A stretch of 35,065 nt of DNA, from assembly GCF_014737315.1 (NCBI RefSeq), contig NZ_JPUF01000042.1, positions 1 through 35,065 of the forward strand. Direction: 5' to 3'. Positions within the stretch are counted from its first letter, which is position 1. Each line of letters starts with the position of its first letter. The position numbers were made by a program, and so were the translations under genes. This DNA is from Treponema zioleckii (GTDB lineage: Bacteria > Spirochaetota > Spirochaetia > Treponematales > Treponemataceae). Of this stretch, positions 1-7,759 are shown in pieces. The notes beneath the pieces were generated by a model that did no database searches, was not told the DNA's origin, and saw only the letters and a program-made list of their open reading frames with translations.

Positions 1-340
1 CGGTCATTTCGAAGTTGTTTGAGGTGACAAAAAATAGTCATTCCGACTTTTCTGTTATGGGGTGAGCACAGTGCCGCCATGCCGAGTGTACAACTCTGCT
101 ATGCCGAGTGCATAATTCTGCCATGCCAAGTGTATAACTTTGTCATGTCGAGCGAAGTCGAGACATCTAGAGGAATCTGTAGATTGTAGACCTCTCGACT
201 ACGCTCGAGGTGACAAAAATGGTCATTCCGGCTTTGCTCGAGGTGGCAAAAATTGTCATTTCGAATTTGTTTGAGGTGACAAAAAATGGTCATTCCGTAT
301 TTATTTTGGAATCTATAAATATGGATGTTGAGCCGAGTTC
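1..340. repeat. Intergenic cluster of palindromic repeats
   Basis: No credible gene is present. The stretch is built from short repeated modules with a GTCATTTCGA or GTCATTCCGA start and a TCGAGGTGACAAAA end (around 2-45 and 190-300). A central palindrome runs from about 142 (GTCATGTCGAGCGAAGTCGAG) to about 216 (CTCGACTACGCTCGAGGTGAC). Another copy of the wider family, with an inverted GATGTTGA / TTCAGCATGAC pair, lies at 323-347. Such repeats are often translated into spurious ORFs rich in CHLERSREV-like strings. They resemble REP-type elements found between genes in many bacteria. A module this dense suggests local amplification. Confidence 0.75.
76..163. repeat. 22-bp tandem repeat, four units
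   Basis: Four consecutive 22-bp units start at 76, 98, 120 and 142. The first three read GCCATGCCGAGTGTACAACT-like with a few substitutions. The fourth diverges after GTCATGTCGAG and becomes the left arm of the palindrome that follows. There are no spacers, so this is not a CRISPR array. Confidence 0.7.
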
Positions 341-365
341 AGCATGACTCTTATTTTTTTACACC

Positions 366-383
366 TGTAAATTTGTTTACAAT
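366..383 (+). promoter_or_regulatory. Perfect operator-like palindrome upstream of fbp
   Basis: TGTAAA, four bases, then TTTACA (366-381) form a perfect 6-4-6 inverted repeat about 60 bp before the fbp start codon. Its right half overlaps a possible -10 hexamer TACAAT at 378-383. No good -35 hexamer is visible, only a T run at 355-360. The arrangement is what a dimeric repressor site over a core promoter would look like, but the regulator is unknown. Confidence 0.35.
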
Positions 384-440
384 GCGGAAACCCTGGAAAT
401 TCATTTCTGTATCGTTACGGACTGTGGTAGAATTGCAGGT

Positions 441-2345
441 ATGGAAAACAAAAAATATTTGAACATACTTGCACGACAATATCCTACGGAACAGTCCGTA
501 ATAACCGAAATAGTCAACCTTCAGGCAATTCTGAGCCTTCCGAAAGGAACCGAGCACTTTTTGACCGACATTCACGGCGAAAATCAGCAGTTCAGTCACG
601 TTCTTCGGAACGGCTCAGGCTCTATCCGCACAAAAATCGATGAAGTTTTTGGGAACACGATTACCCAGTCGGTAAAACGGTCCCTTGCCACGCTGATTTA
701 TTATCCAAAAGAAAAACTCGAAATTGTCCGGCAGAACGAGGAAGATATGGACGATTGGTACACCGTTACACTGCACAGACTCGTTGCCATGCTCTGCCGC
801 GTTTCTTCAAAATACACCCGCTCAAAAGTTCGCAAAGCCATGCCGGAGGGGTTTGCCTACGTTATTGAAGAACTTATAACCGAAAAAGAAGAAGTAAAGG
901 ACAAGCAGGCTTACTACAACAGCATAATTCAGACCGTAATCCGAATCGGGGCGGCTGAAAGCCTAATCGAAGCACTCTGCAACATGATTCAGCAGCTCGT
1001 AATCGATCATCTTCATATTATTGGCGACATTTTTGACCGCGGACCTGGCCCTCATCTGATTCTTGACTCCTTGCTGAATTATCATTCCCTCGACATTCAG
1101 TGGGGAAATCACGACGTGGTTTGGATGGGAGCCGCAGCCGGAAGTAAGGTTTGCATCGCGAATGTTGTACGACTTTGCGCCCGCTACAATAATCTTGACG
1201 TTCTTGAAGAAGGCTACGGAATCAACCTTACGCCGCTCGTAACATTCTGCATGAAGAACTACGGAAAAATGGACCGTGAAGCCATTCACAGGGCGATTAG
1301 CGTGATTCAGTTCAAAATTGAAGACAAATTGATTCGTGAGAACCCTGAATTTGAGATGCAGAACCGATTGATTCTGGACAAAATTGACTTTGACAAAAAA
1401 ACGATTTTAATCGACGGAAAAACTTGGTCTCTAAAAATCAAGGATTTTAAAACCGACCTTCCGACGTTGAATCCAAAGAATCCTTGCGAACTCACCGATG
1501 AAGAAATCAACGTGATGAACCGTCTGTATTATTCGTTCACCCATTGCGAAAAACTTCAGCGGCACGTTAAATTTTTGTATCAAAAAGGAAATCTTTACAA
1601 AATCTTCAACGGAAATCTTTTGTATCATGGTTGTATGCCGCTGGACGGCGAGGGAAAATTCCTAAAGGTGAAGATTTTCGGAAAAGAATTTGCGGGGCGC
1701 GCGCTGTACGATGAGCTTGAGTTGTGGGCGAGACGCGGTTATTTTTCCAGGGCCGGCTCAAAAGAAAAGGAAATGGGCGAGAATATTCTTTGGTATTTGT
1801 GGACTGGTCCAAAGTCTCCGCTTTTTGGCAAGGACAAAATGGCGTGTTTTGAGAATATGTTCGTTGAAGACAAAGCTGCAAGCCACGAGCATAAGAATCA
1901 TTACTACGACGAACTTGAAGACGAGACTATCGTTGATTCGATTCTTAAAGAATTCTCCCTTGACACAAAAACTGCCCACATCATAAACGGTCACGTGCCT
2001 CAAGAAGTAAAAAAAGGCGACTCACCGATTAAGTGCGGCGGAAAGCTTTTGATTATTGACGGCGGATTTGCAGCCGCTTACCACGAAAAAACCGGAATTG
2101 CCGGCTATACGCTGGTCATAAATTCCTACGGAATGCGTCTTGTGGTTCACGAAAAATTCACGAGCTGCGAGCAAGTTATTGCCACCGACAGCGACATTGT
2201 GAGCGACACGATTCAGGTGGAAAAATTCCCGGCGCGCCATTACGTTGCCGACACCGACCGAGGAGCCGAGCTAAAAGAGCAAATCGCGGAGCTTGAAGCC
2301 CTCCTAAAAGCCTACCGCAGCGGCGAGTTGATGCGAAATGCGTAA
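441..2345 (+). CDS. fbp: Class III fructose-1,6-bisphosphatase
   Basis: This gluconeogenic enzyme hydrolyses fructose 1,6-bisphosphate to fructose 6-phosphate in the cytoplasm. The 634-residue product matches the large class III (Firmicutes-type, metallophosphatase-fold) family and not the ~330-residue class I enzyme. Metal-site motifs of the calcineurin-like fold are visible: TDIHGE near residues 42-47, GDIFDRGPGP near 196-205 and WGNHDVVWMGAAAG near 222-235. A late GHVP motif supplies a further histidine. The ATG at 441 follows a modest GCAGGT ribosome site. The gene stands alone: repeats lie on both sides and no partner gene is close. The palindrome at 366-381 is a possible control site. 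Length is within the family's normal range. Confidence in the family is high. Confidence 0.95.
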   Translation: MENKKYLNILARQYPTEQSVITEIVNLQAILSLPKGTEHFLTDIHGENQQFSHVLRNGSGSIRTKIDEVFGNTITQSVKRSLATLIYYPKEKLEIVRQNEEDMDDWYTVTLHRLVAMLCRVSSKYTRSKVRKAMPEGFAYVIEELITEKEEVKDKQAYYNSIIQTVIRIGAAESLIEALCNMIQQLVIDHLHIIGDIFDRGPGPHLILDSLLNYHSLDIQWGNHDVVWMGAAAGSKVCIANVVRLCARYNNLDVLEEGYGINLTPLVTFCMKNYGKMDREAIHRAISVIQFKIEDKLIRENPEFEMQNRLILDKIDFDKKTILIDGKTWSLKIKDFKTDLPTLNPKNPCELTDEEINVMNRLYYSFTHCEKLQRHVKFLYQKGNLYKIFNGNLLYHGCMPLDGEGKFLKVKIFGKEFAGRALYDELELWARRGYFSRAGSKEKEMGENILWYLWTGPKSPLFGKDKMACFENMFVEDKAASHEHKNHYYDELEDETIVDSILKEFSLDTKTAHIINGHVPQEVKKGDSPIKCGGKLLIIDGGFAAAYHEKTGIAGYTLVINSYGMRLVVHEKFTSCEQVIATDSDIVSDTIQVEKFPARHYVADTDRGAELKEQIAELEALLKAYRSGELMRNA

Positions 2346-2550
2346 GGGAATTGTGCTTCGGCTTCGCTCAGCAACCGCGGATGCTGAATCAAGTTCAGCA
2401 TGACACGGGTACGCACAAGGATTGTCACCCCGAACTTGTTTCGGGGTCTTTTTAGGAATGTCACACGGATTCGAGATTGCTAACGCAATCTCTTTAAATA
2501 GGAGAAAGAGAAAAGTGAAAATTGGAAAACGGTAGTTTGACCTCTGTAAA
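2346..2550. repeat. Intergenic palindromic repeats after fbp
   Basis: Two palindromic modules follow the fbp stop. One is GATGCTGAA / TTCAGCATGAC around 2379-2404. The other is GTCACCCCGAAC / GTTTCGGGGTC around 2425-2449, followed by TTTTTAGG. The second has the shape of an intrinsic terminator on the plus strand and may end the fbp transcript. The rest shows no gene. Confidence 0.55.
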
Positions 2551-2660
2551 AGCCTGTCATTCCGAATTCATTTCGGAATCTATGCCTTCGACTTCGCTCA
2601 GCAACCGGGTTTTCCATAAATCTGTGTCTCATCTCTGTTCATCCGTGTTCATCTGCGTCA
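2551..2660. repeat. Direct repeat copy 1 (pairs with 3681-3788)
   Basis: A ~110 bp element begins with the palindrome GTCATTCCGAATTCATTTCG, continues through ATCTATGCCTTCGACT and ends in ATCCGTGTTCATC-type triplication. It is nearly identical to 3681-3788 and in the same orientation; weaker similarity extends upstream (TTTGACCTCTGT at 2538 against TTTGAACCTCTGT at 3652). The terminal ATCTGTGTC / ATCCGTGTTC segment belongs to a repeat type that recurs in unrelated bacterial genomes. Confidence 0.8.
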
Positions 2661-2789
2661 AAAATCTAAAACCAGCTTTCCCACCCGCCCCCTGATTTTG
2701 CGTTATCAAAATCGAATCCGTGTGACAACTTTCCACTTTCAACTAAAAAATATACCGTATATTTTGCTTCTTTTTCGGAATTCCACTAA

Positions 2790-2945
2790 ATACAAAATCG
2801 CAAAAGCAAGGAAATATAAAATATATTTTGCCGACTTCGCTCGTTTTCGCAAAAATATATTTTGTATTTGCCCCAAAATCGCAAAAGCCAGAAAATACAA
2901 AATATATTTTACCACTTTGCCCACTTTCACAAAAATACATTTGCA
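2790..2945. repeat. Two-unit ~80 bp A+T-rich tandem repeat
   Basis: Two related ~80 bp units begin with AAATCGCAAAAGC (about 2796 and 2876). Each contains AAAATATATTTT followed by a CACTTTCACAAAAATA-like segment. The AAATATAAAATATATTTT and AAAATATATTTTGTATTT segments are also inverted relative to each other, so the block can fold as a long A+T-rich hairpin. It lies immediately downstream of the stop codon of the minus-strand gene at 2961-3602. Confidence 0.6.
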
Positions 2946-2960
2946 AACAAACGGCTCTGC

Positions 2961-3602
2961 TTAAAATTTATGATACATGATTTTTGTTTTTACTTTGCCG
3001 TTGTCCCAGAACAGGTATTTATACCACGATTCATTGTATCCGAGGGCTTTGGAATGAATTATGTTACCCCTGTTGTCGTATACAAACCACTGTTCATCGC
3101 CAATGCTGGTTTTGACATGAATCTTGTTTCCGTTGCTGTCGTATTCATTCCACTGCTCTTTGCCATCATTGAATTTTGAATGAATCAGCTTCCCGTTGTT
3201 GTCGTATTCATACCATGTTTCAGTACCGTTGTAGTTTTTGGAATGAATCTTGTTTCCCTTAGTGTCGTATTCATTCCACTCTTCGATGCCAATGGTGCTT
3301 TTATAATGAATCATGTTGCCATTGCTGTCGTATTCATACCAGTATTCTCTGCCATTACTGTCTTTTGAATGAATCAGTTTCCCATTGCTGTTGTATTCAT
3401 GCCACTCTTCATATCCGTCGATGTCTTTGTGGTGAATCTTATTTCCCATGCTGTCATATTCTGTGATAGCAATAGCTCTCAGACGTTTTGAATCCTTTTC
3501 ACTGTTTACGGTAACTTTTTTTAAGGCTTTTTCGCCCAAAGTTTGCCCAAATACAAATGCACTCAGCAAACCGAGTATTGTTGCGGCTATTATTTTTTTC
3601 AT
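2961..3602 (-). CDS. Exported protein with 21-residue tandem repeats
   Basis: The 213-residue product starts with a signal peptide (residues 1-20, basic MKK, hydrophobic core, cleavage probably after VFG). After a ~55-residue spacer come six units of exactly 21 residues, each matching W-x-E-Y-D-x-x-G-N-x-I-H-x-K followed by six variable residues and ending in E-x before the next W. The repeats resemble YD/RHS-type or antitoxin-like repeats common in Treponema surface and periplasmic proteins; a specific function cannot be assigned. The ATG at 3602 is preceded by an AGAGGA ribosome site. The 63-bp DNA period makes the gene a good candidate for copy-number change by slippage. It sits between two ~110 bp direct repeats. 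Confidence 0.8.
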   Translation of the reverse strand: MKKIIAATILGLLSAFVFGQTLGEKALKKVTVNSEKDSKRLRAIAITEYDSMGNKIHHKDIDGYEEWHEYNSNGKLIHSKDSNGREYWYEYDSNGNMIHYKSTIGIEEWNEYDTKGNKIHSKNYNGTETWYEYDNNGKLIHSKFNDGKEQWNEYDSNGNKIHVKTSIGDEQWFVYDNRGNIIHSKALGYNESWYKYLFWDNGKVKTKIMYHKF

Positions 3603-3654
3603 TGTAAAATCCTCTAAAATCCAAATTTTTGCATTAGCAAATTTATATTAATTT

Positions 3655-4000
3655 TGAACCTCTGTCACCCCGAAGAAAAAGCTTGTCATTCCGAATTCAT
3701 TTCGGAATCTATGCCTTCGACTCCGCTCAGTAACCGGGTTTTCCATAAATCTGTGTCCCATCTCTGTTCATCCGTGTTCATCCGTGTCGAAGCTTTCCAG
3801 TCAGCTTTTCATCTTCCATTGCGCTTACGGGGTGGTTTCGACTCCGCTCAACCACCACAGAATTTATCTGTGTCCCATCTCCGTTCATCTGTGTTCATCC
3901 GTGTCGAATTTTCCAGTTCAATTTTTCCGTTTTCATTTTTCAAGTTTCAATTTTCATTTTTTCGTATTTGGAATAAAATCATAAAAAATCTCAAAACTTA
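3655..4000. repeat. Direct repeat copy 2 plus further widespread repeats
   Basis: 3681-3788 is the second copy of the element at 2551-2660. At 3830-3858 a GGTGGTTTCGACTCCGCTC / AACCACC palindrome follows, a repeat motif also seen inverted at 27370-27394. At 3861-3908 there is a shorter third copy of the ATCTGTGTCCCATCTCCGTT / ATCCGTGTC segment. The remainder up to 4000 is T-rich. No gene is visible; the open frame across this stretch is made of repeat sequence. Confidence 0.7.
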
Positions 4001-4010
4001 GGAAGATACC

Positions 4011-5372
4011 ATGATTTTTTCACCTAACGAAATTCAGGAAACTGTAAACATGTTCTTGCGGCAAAAACTCGATGTTCGCTGCATCACAATGGGAATTTCG
4101 CTGCTCGATTGTGCGGATTCAGATTACAAAAAAGCCAACCAGAAGATTTACGACAAAATTATGCGAAAGGCAGGTAACCTTGTTCGGGTTGGTCAAGATA
4201 TAGAAAAAGAGCTCGGAGTCCCGATTATCAACAAACGTGTTTCTGTAACGCCGATTGCTCTTGTGGCAGGCGCTAGTTCGGAAAAATCTTACGTTTCTTA
4301 CTGCAAGACTCTCGACAAATGCGCGCGTGAGCTCGGAATCAATTTTATCGGCGGATTCAGTGCGCTTGTTCAAAAAGGAATCACGCCTGCTGACCGCATT
4401 TTGATTGAATCAATTCCAGAGGCCCTTGCAACGACAGATTTCGTTTGTTCCAGCGTTAACGTTGGCTCAACAAAATCAGGAATCAACATGGACGCGGTAA
4501 AACTCATGGGTGAAACAATCGCAAAGACTGCCGAAGCTTCAAAAGACTGCGCGGTTAACGGTTGCTCAAAACTCGTTGTTTTCTGCAACGCTCCTGAAGA
4601 CAATCCGTTTATGGCGGGTGCGTTCCACGGACCTGGCGAAGGCGACGCGGTGATTAACGTTGGCGTTTCAGGTCCTGGCGTAATTCTTGCCGCCGCACGG
4701 GAATACAAAGGCCGGCCAATAAATGAGCTTGCTGAAGGAATCAAAAAGATGGCATTTAAAATCACGCGTCTGGGCCAGCTCGTAGGCTCTGAAGCGGCTC
4801 ATCGTCTTGGAGTTGATTTTGGAATCCTTGACCTTTCTTTGGCTCCAACTCCTGCCGTTGGCGACTCGGTTGCACGAATCCTCGAAGAAATTGGTCTTGA
4901 AGGTGCAGGAGCTCCTGGAACAACTGCGGCTCTCGCAATGCTCACCGACATGGTAAAAAAAGGCGGCGTAATGGCAAGCACCAACGTTGGCGGACTTTCT
5001 GGCGCATTCATTCCGGTTTCTGAAGACGAGGGCATGATAAACGCCGTAAAACAAGGCTCAATCTGCCTCGAAAAACTTGAGGCGATGACAACCGTTTGCT
5101 CAGTCGGTTTGGACATGATTGCAATTCCTGGAGACACTCCTGCAACTACAATCAGCGGAATTATGGCTGATGAATTTGCAATCGGCATGGTCAACGCAAA
5201 AACCACCGCAGTTCGTTTGATTCCGGCTCCTGGCAAAAAGCCTGGCGACTGGGTTGAATTCGGCGGATTGCTCGGAGGCTGTCCTGTAATGAACGTAAGT
5301 AAATTCGGCTGTGCTGATTTTATAAATCGTGGCGGAAGAATCCCGGCTCCAATACACAGCTTTAGGAACTAA
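4011..5372 (+). CDS. UPF0210/DUF711 (PFL-like barrel) protein
   Basis: The 453-residue product belongs to the DUF711/UPF0210 family, called PFL family because its fold is a barrel like pyruvate formate-lyase. No glycyl-radical motif is present, so formate-lyase activity should not be assumed. Family features seen are the N-terminal [18 protein letters not shown] segment, the [20 protein letters not shown] stretch near residues 184-203, and a C-terminal [14 protein letters not shown]. Length fits the family exactly. The ATG at 4011 follows TAGGAAGATACC. In many genomes an ACT-domain partner gene (UPF0237) precedes this gene; none is present here, only repeats. The biochemical role is unknown. 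Confidence 0.9.
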   Translation: MIFSPNEIQETVNMFLRQKLDVRCITMGISLLDCADSDYKKANQKIYDKIMRKAGNLVRVGQDIEKELGVPIINKRVSVTPIALVAGASSEKSYVSYCKTLDKCARELGINFIGGFSALVQKGITPADRILIESIPEALATTDFVCSSVNVGSTKSGINMDAVKLMGETIAKTAEASKDCAVNGCSKLVVFCNAPEDNPFMAGAFHGPGEGDAVINVGVSGPGVILAAAREYKGRPINELAEGIKKMAFKITRLGQLVGSEAAHRLGVDFGILDLSLAPTPAVGDSVARILEEIGLEGAGAPGTTAALAMLTDMVKKGGVMASTNVGGLSGAFIPVSEDEGMINAVKQGSICLEKLEAMTTVCSVGLDMIAIPGDTPATTISGIMADEFAIGMVNAKTTAVRLIPAPGKKPGDWVEFGGLLGGCPVMNVSKFGCADFINRGGRIPAPIHSFRN

Positions 5373-5397
5373 GTGAAGCGGCGAAGTTGAACTTTTA

Positions 5398-5535
5398 GGG
5401 TTCTGGTGAGCTTTGCCACGTGCCACCAGTTTTCCTTCGGAAAACTGGTGCTCTAGTGGGGGCACTTGCAGGTGTTCAAAAATTGCGGCGGCAAGCGGAG
5501 CCGCGATTTTTGAGTGTGCTTTGTGCTCACCGCAA
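5398..5535. repeat. Composite palindromic element downstream of UPF0210 gene
   Basis: GGTGAGC at 5405-5411 and GCTCACC at 5525-5531 form outer arms. Inside are a 12-bp perfect hairpin at 5424-5450 (CACCAGTTTTCC and its complement around a UUCG-type loop) and a second stem with arms TCAAAAAT (5476-5483) and ATTTTTGA (5506-5513) flanking a GC-rich core. Part of the second stem (CTTGCAGGTGTTCA and the CGGCAA/CCGCG part) reappears on the opposite strand near 33783-33825. It may also terminate the upstream gene. Confidence 0.6.
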
Positions 5536-5723
5536 CGGTTCGCAGTTTGCCAAAATTCAGAATTCAAAATTCATATCTACCATACATTTTGTAAGACTTC
5601 CCAGAAATTTACTAAATTTTTTTATAAAATACTAAATTTTCTTGTAATAAATTTACTAAATTTAGAATTCACTTTGCCCGAAAATAAAGTTGTGAATTTT
5701 CTTAAAAAAAAAGCAAATTCCGC

Positions 5724-5749
5724 TTAAGTTTTTTTTTATAAATCGAAAT
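5724..5749 (+). promoter_or_regulatory. Candidate sigma-28-type flagellar promoter for flaB
   Basis: TTAAGTTT (5724-5731), a ten-base T-rich spacer and ATCGAAAT (5742-5749) resemble the FliA/sigma-28 pattern TAAAGTTT ... GCCGATAA, with a strong first half and a weaker second half (spacer one base shorter than usual). It lies ~80 bp before the flaB start. A TATAAT at 5751-5756 is an alternative -10 for the housekeeping sigma factor, with only T-run support at -35. Confidence 0.4.
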
Positions 5750-5831
5750 TTATAATGTAGGGCATTAAGCTACAGCAAAACGGGCTTTAGCCTGCTGAAA
5801 TTTCAACCAAAATCTTACAAGGAGATATTGT

Positions 5832-6692
5832 ATGGTTATCAATCACAATATGAGTGCAATGTTTGCACAGCGTCAGGGTGGAGTTAACGAAGTTAACCAG
5901 TCAAAGAGCACAGAGAAACTTGCTTCTGGAGAGAAAATCAACCGCGCAGGCGATGATGCTTCAGGACTCGCAGTTTCTGAGAAAATGAGAGCACAGATCC
6001 GTGGTATGAACAAGGCTTCTGAGAACGCTCAGAATGCAATTTCTTTCATCCAGACTACAGAAGGATACCTCCAGGAAACAACTGACATCGTACAGCGCAT
6101 TCGCGAACTTGCAGTTCAGTCATCTAACGGTATTTACACAGACGAAGACAGAATGCAGATTCAGGTTGAAGTATCTCAGCTTGTTGCTGAAGTTGACCGC
6201 ATCGCTTCACAGGCTCAGTTCAACGGAATGAACATGTTGACAGGACGCTTCGCTCAGTCAACAGGTGAGAATACAGTTACTGCTTCTATGTGGTTCCACG
6301 TAGGTGCTAACATGGACCAGAGAGTTCAGGCTTTCATCGGAACAATGACTGCATCAGCTCTCGGACTCCGCTCAGTTGGATCAGAAGAGATTCTTTCTCT
6401 CGAATCACCAGATTCAGCTAACCGCGCTATCGGTACTCTCGACGAGGCACTCAAAAAGATCAACAAACAGCGTGCTGACCTCGGTGGATACCAGAACAGA
6501 CTTGAGAAAACAGTTGCCGGCTTGAACGTAGGTGCTGAGAACCTCCAGGCTGCTGAATCACGCATCCGTGATACAGATATGGCTAAGACTGTTGTTGAGA
6601 ACACAAAGAACCAGGTTCTCGCTCAGGCTTCTCAGGCTATGCTCGCTCAGGCAAACCAGAGCAGCCAGAACGTTATGTCACTCCTCCGATAG
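5832..6692 (+). CDS. flaB: FlaB-type periplasmic flagellar filament core flagellin
   Basis: The 286-residue flagellin forms the core of the spirochaete periplasmic flagellum and is exported by the flagellar type III apparatus, so it has no signal peptide. The conserved N-terminal D0/D1 region (residues 1-140) starts [15 protein letters not shown] and contains [20 protein letters not shown]. The conserved C-terminal region (about 200-286) ends in [20 protein letters not shown]. The hypervariable middle is short, and the total length equals that usual for Treponema FlaB. The ATG follows a strong AAGGAGATATTGT site. The gene is monocistronic, with a strong terminator at 6743-6776. Synonymous choices are more uniform than in neighbouring genes, as expected for high expression. 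Treponema species carry several flaB paralogues, and which one this is cannot be told. Confidence 0.96.
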   Translation: MVINHNMSAMFAQRQGGVNEVNQSKSTEKLASGEKINRAGDDASGLAVSEKMRAQIRGMNKASENAQNAISFIQTTEGYLQETTDIVQRIRELAVQSSNGIYTDEDRMQIQVEVSQLVAEVDRIASQAQFNGMNMLTGRFAQSTGENTVTASMWFHVGANMDQRVQAFIGTMTASALGLRSVGSEEILSLESPDSANRAIGTLDEALKKINKQRADLGGYQNRLEKTVAGLNVGAENLQAAESRIRDTDMAKTVVENTKNQVLAQASQAMLAQANQSSQNVMSLLR

Positions 6693-6742
6693 TAACTTTT
6701 CCGCGCGAAAGCGTGGAGTTGCTTAAAGTGGCGTGAAAACGC

Positions 6743-6776
6743 AAAACCCCCGAAACTTAAAGTCTTCGGGGGTTTT
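6743..6776 (+). terminator. Intrinsic terminator of flaB
   Basis: A 12-bp perfect stem (AAAACCCCCGAA at 6743-6754, complement at 6765-6776) with a 10-base loop runs into TTTTTATTTTTTTTC. It lies ~50 bp after the flaB stop. Confidence 0.92.
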
Positions 6777-6856
6777 TATTTTTTTTCTTTGCATTTGCGA
6801 GCGAAGGAAGTCAGATACTGCTTTCGCTCAGCATCATTTTTTTACGTTTTTGAATT

Positions 6857-7444
6857 TTAAAGTTTTGTTCGGCCGCGGAATGAGCGGGCTAAAGTTAATT
6901 TGTCGGCATATTCGAGGTCGCCGCCGACCGGAAGACCGCTTGCAAGCCTTGTTACCGAAACGTCCATGAGAGAAATCATCTTCTGCAGGTAAAGAGCCGT
7001 CGTGTCGCCTTCCACGGTTGGATTTGTAGCTATAATCACTTCTTTTACTTCGCCTGATTTTAATCGGTTCAAAAGCTGGGATATTCGGAGCTGATCCGGA
7101 CCAACGCCTTCGAGCGGGGCTATAAGACCTCCCAAAACGTGGAAAAGTCCGCTGAATTCATGCGAATTTTCGATTGTGGCAACGTCCTGCGGCTGCTCTA
7201 CCACGCAGATTACGGAACGGTCACGGGTCGGATTCGAGCAGATTTTGCACGGGTCGGTTTCTGTCCACGCACCGCAAACAGAACACTCGTGAATTTTGTC
7301 CTGCAACGTGGCGATTTGGTTGGCAAAACGCTCGTTCCAGGCTTTATCGGCTTTTAGAATGTGGTTTACGAGCCTTCCGGCAGACTTTTTCCCGATTCCT
7401 GGGAGCCGCGCGAAAGACTCGGTAAGTTCTTCAATTGCGTTCAT
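6857..7444 (-). CDS. recR: Recombination mediator RecR
   Basis: RecR works with RecO (and RecF) to load RecA on SSB-coated single-stranded DNA. The 195-residue product shows the expected order: a helix-hairpin-helix near residues 12-30 (LPGIGKKSAGRLV), a CSVCG ... CKICS zinc finger near 54-70, and a Toprim domain from ~77 (VICVVEQPQDV; later TNPTVEGDTTALYL). Length is normal (~198 in most bacteria). It is the last gene of the dnaX-ebfC-recR cluster, a conserved arrangement, and starts 15 bp after the ebfC stop. Confidence 0.96.
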   Translation of the reverse strand: MNAIEELTESFARLPGIGKKSAGRLVNHILKADKAWNERFANQIATLQDKIHECSVCGAWTETDPCKICSNPTRDRSVICVVEQPQDVATIENSHEFSGLFHVLGGLIAPLEGVGPDQLRISQLLNRLKSGEVKEVIIATNPTVEGDTTALYLQKMISLMDVSVTRLASGLPVGGDLEYADKLTLARSFRGRTKL

Positions 7445-7459
7445 TTGGAATCCAAAATC

Positions 7460-7759
7460 CTAGAGTCCCGGAAATCCGCCGAGCATCGGGCCTGCCTTTG
7501 CCTTAATCTGCTCCTGAACCTTGTCGAGAGCGTCGTGGTGAGCCGCTACGATTAAATCCTGCAACATCGGAACGTCACGTGGGTCTACGGCAATCGGGTC
7601 GATTTTTACGGCTTTGATTTCAAACTGTCCGTTCAGTGTTACCTGAACCATGTTTCCACCGGCCGAGCCTGTAACTTCAAGGTTTGCAAGTTCCTCTTTC
7701 ATCGTTTTCATCTGGCTCTCAATGTTTTTGAGATTTTTAACCATTTCAAATGGATTCAT
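7460..7759 (-). CDS. ebfC: YbaB/EbfC nucleoid-associated protein
   Basis: This is a small DNA-binding protein of the YbaB/EbfC family, which forms dimers that coat the nucleoid. With the ATG at 7759 it has 99 residues: MNPFEMVKNLKNIESQMK, a helical hairpin, then the family's central strand region (GGNMVQVTLNGQFEIKAVKI) and the VDPRDVPMLQDLIVAAHHDA helix. An upstream in-frame start at 7768 would add MMK. Either start lies inside the 3' end of dnaX, so the two genes overlap by 14-23 bp and are probably translationally coupled. Confidence 0.93.
   Translation of the reverse strand: MNPFEMVKNLKNIESQMKTMKEELANLEVTGSAGGNMVQVTLNGQFEIKAVKIDPIAVDPRDVPMLQDLIVAAHHDALDKVQEQIKAKAGPMLGGFPGL

Noticed and set aside
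76-163. CRISPR-like array
   Set aside because: Units are directly adjacent 22-mers without spacers; no cas genes in the window.
99-293. Minus-strand open frame of 64 codons with CHLEQSRND-type repeats
   Set aside because: It is made entirely of palindromic intergenic repeats; such frames are a common annotation artefact and there is no ribosome site.
2551-3788. Insertion sequence bounded by direct repeats
   Set aside because: No transposase, no terminal inverted repeats, and the flanking repeats belong to a dispersed intergenic family.
3654-4001. Plus-strand open frame of 115 codons
   Set aside because: It translates widespread ATCCGTGTTCATCC repeats (SHLCSSVFIRVE-like strings) and has no ribosome site or protein-like composition.
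4011-5372. Annotation as pyruvate formate-lyase
   Set aside because: The family shares only a barrel fold; there is no RVxGY glycyl-radical motif and no activase gene beside it.
5413-5727. Overlapping plus-strand open frames after the UPF0210 gene
   Set aside because: They lie in a composite palindrome and an A+T-rich promoter region and show no recognisable protein features.
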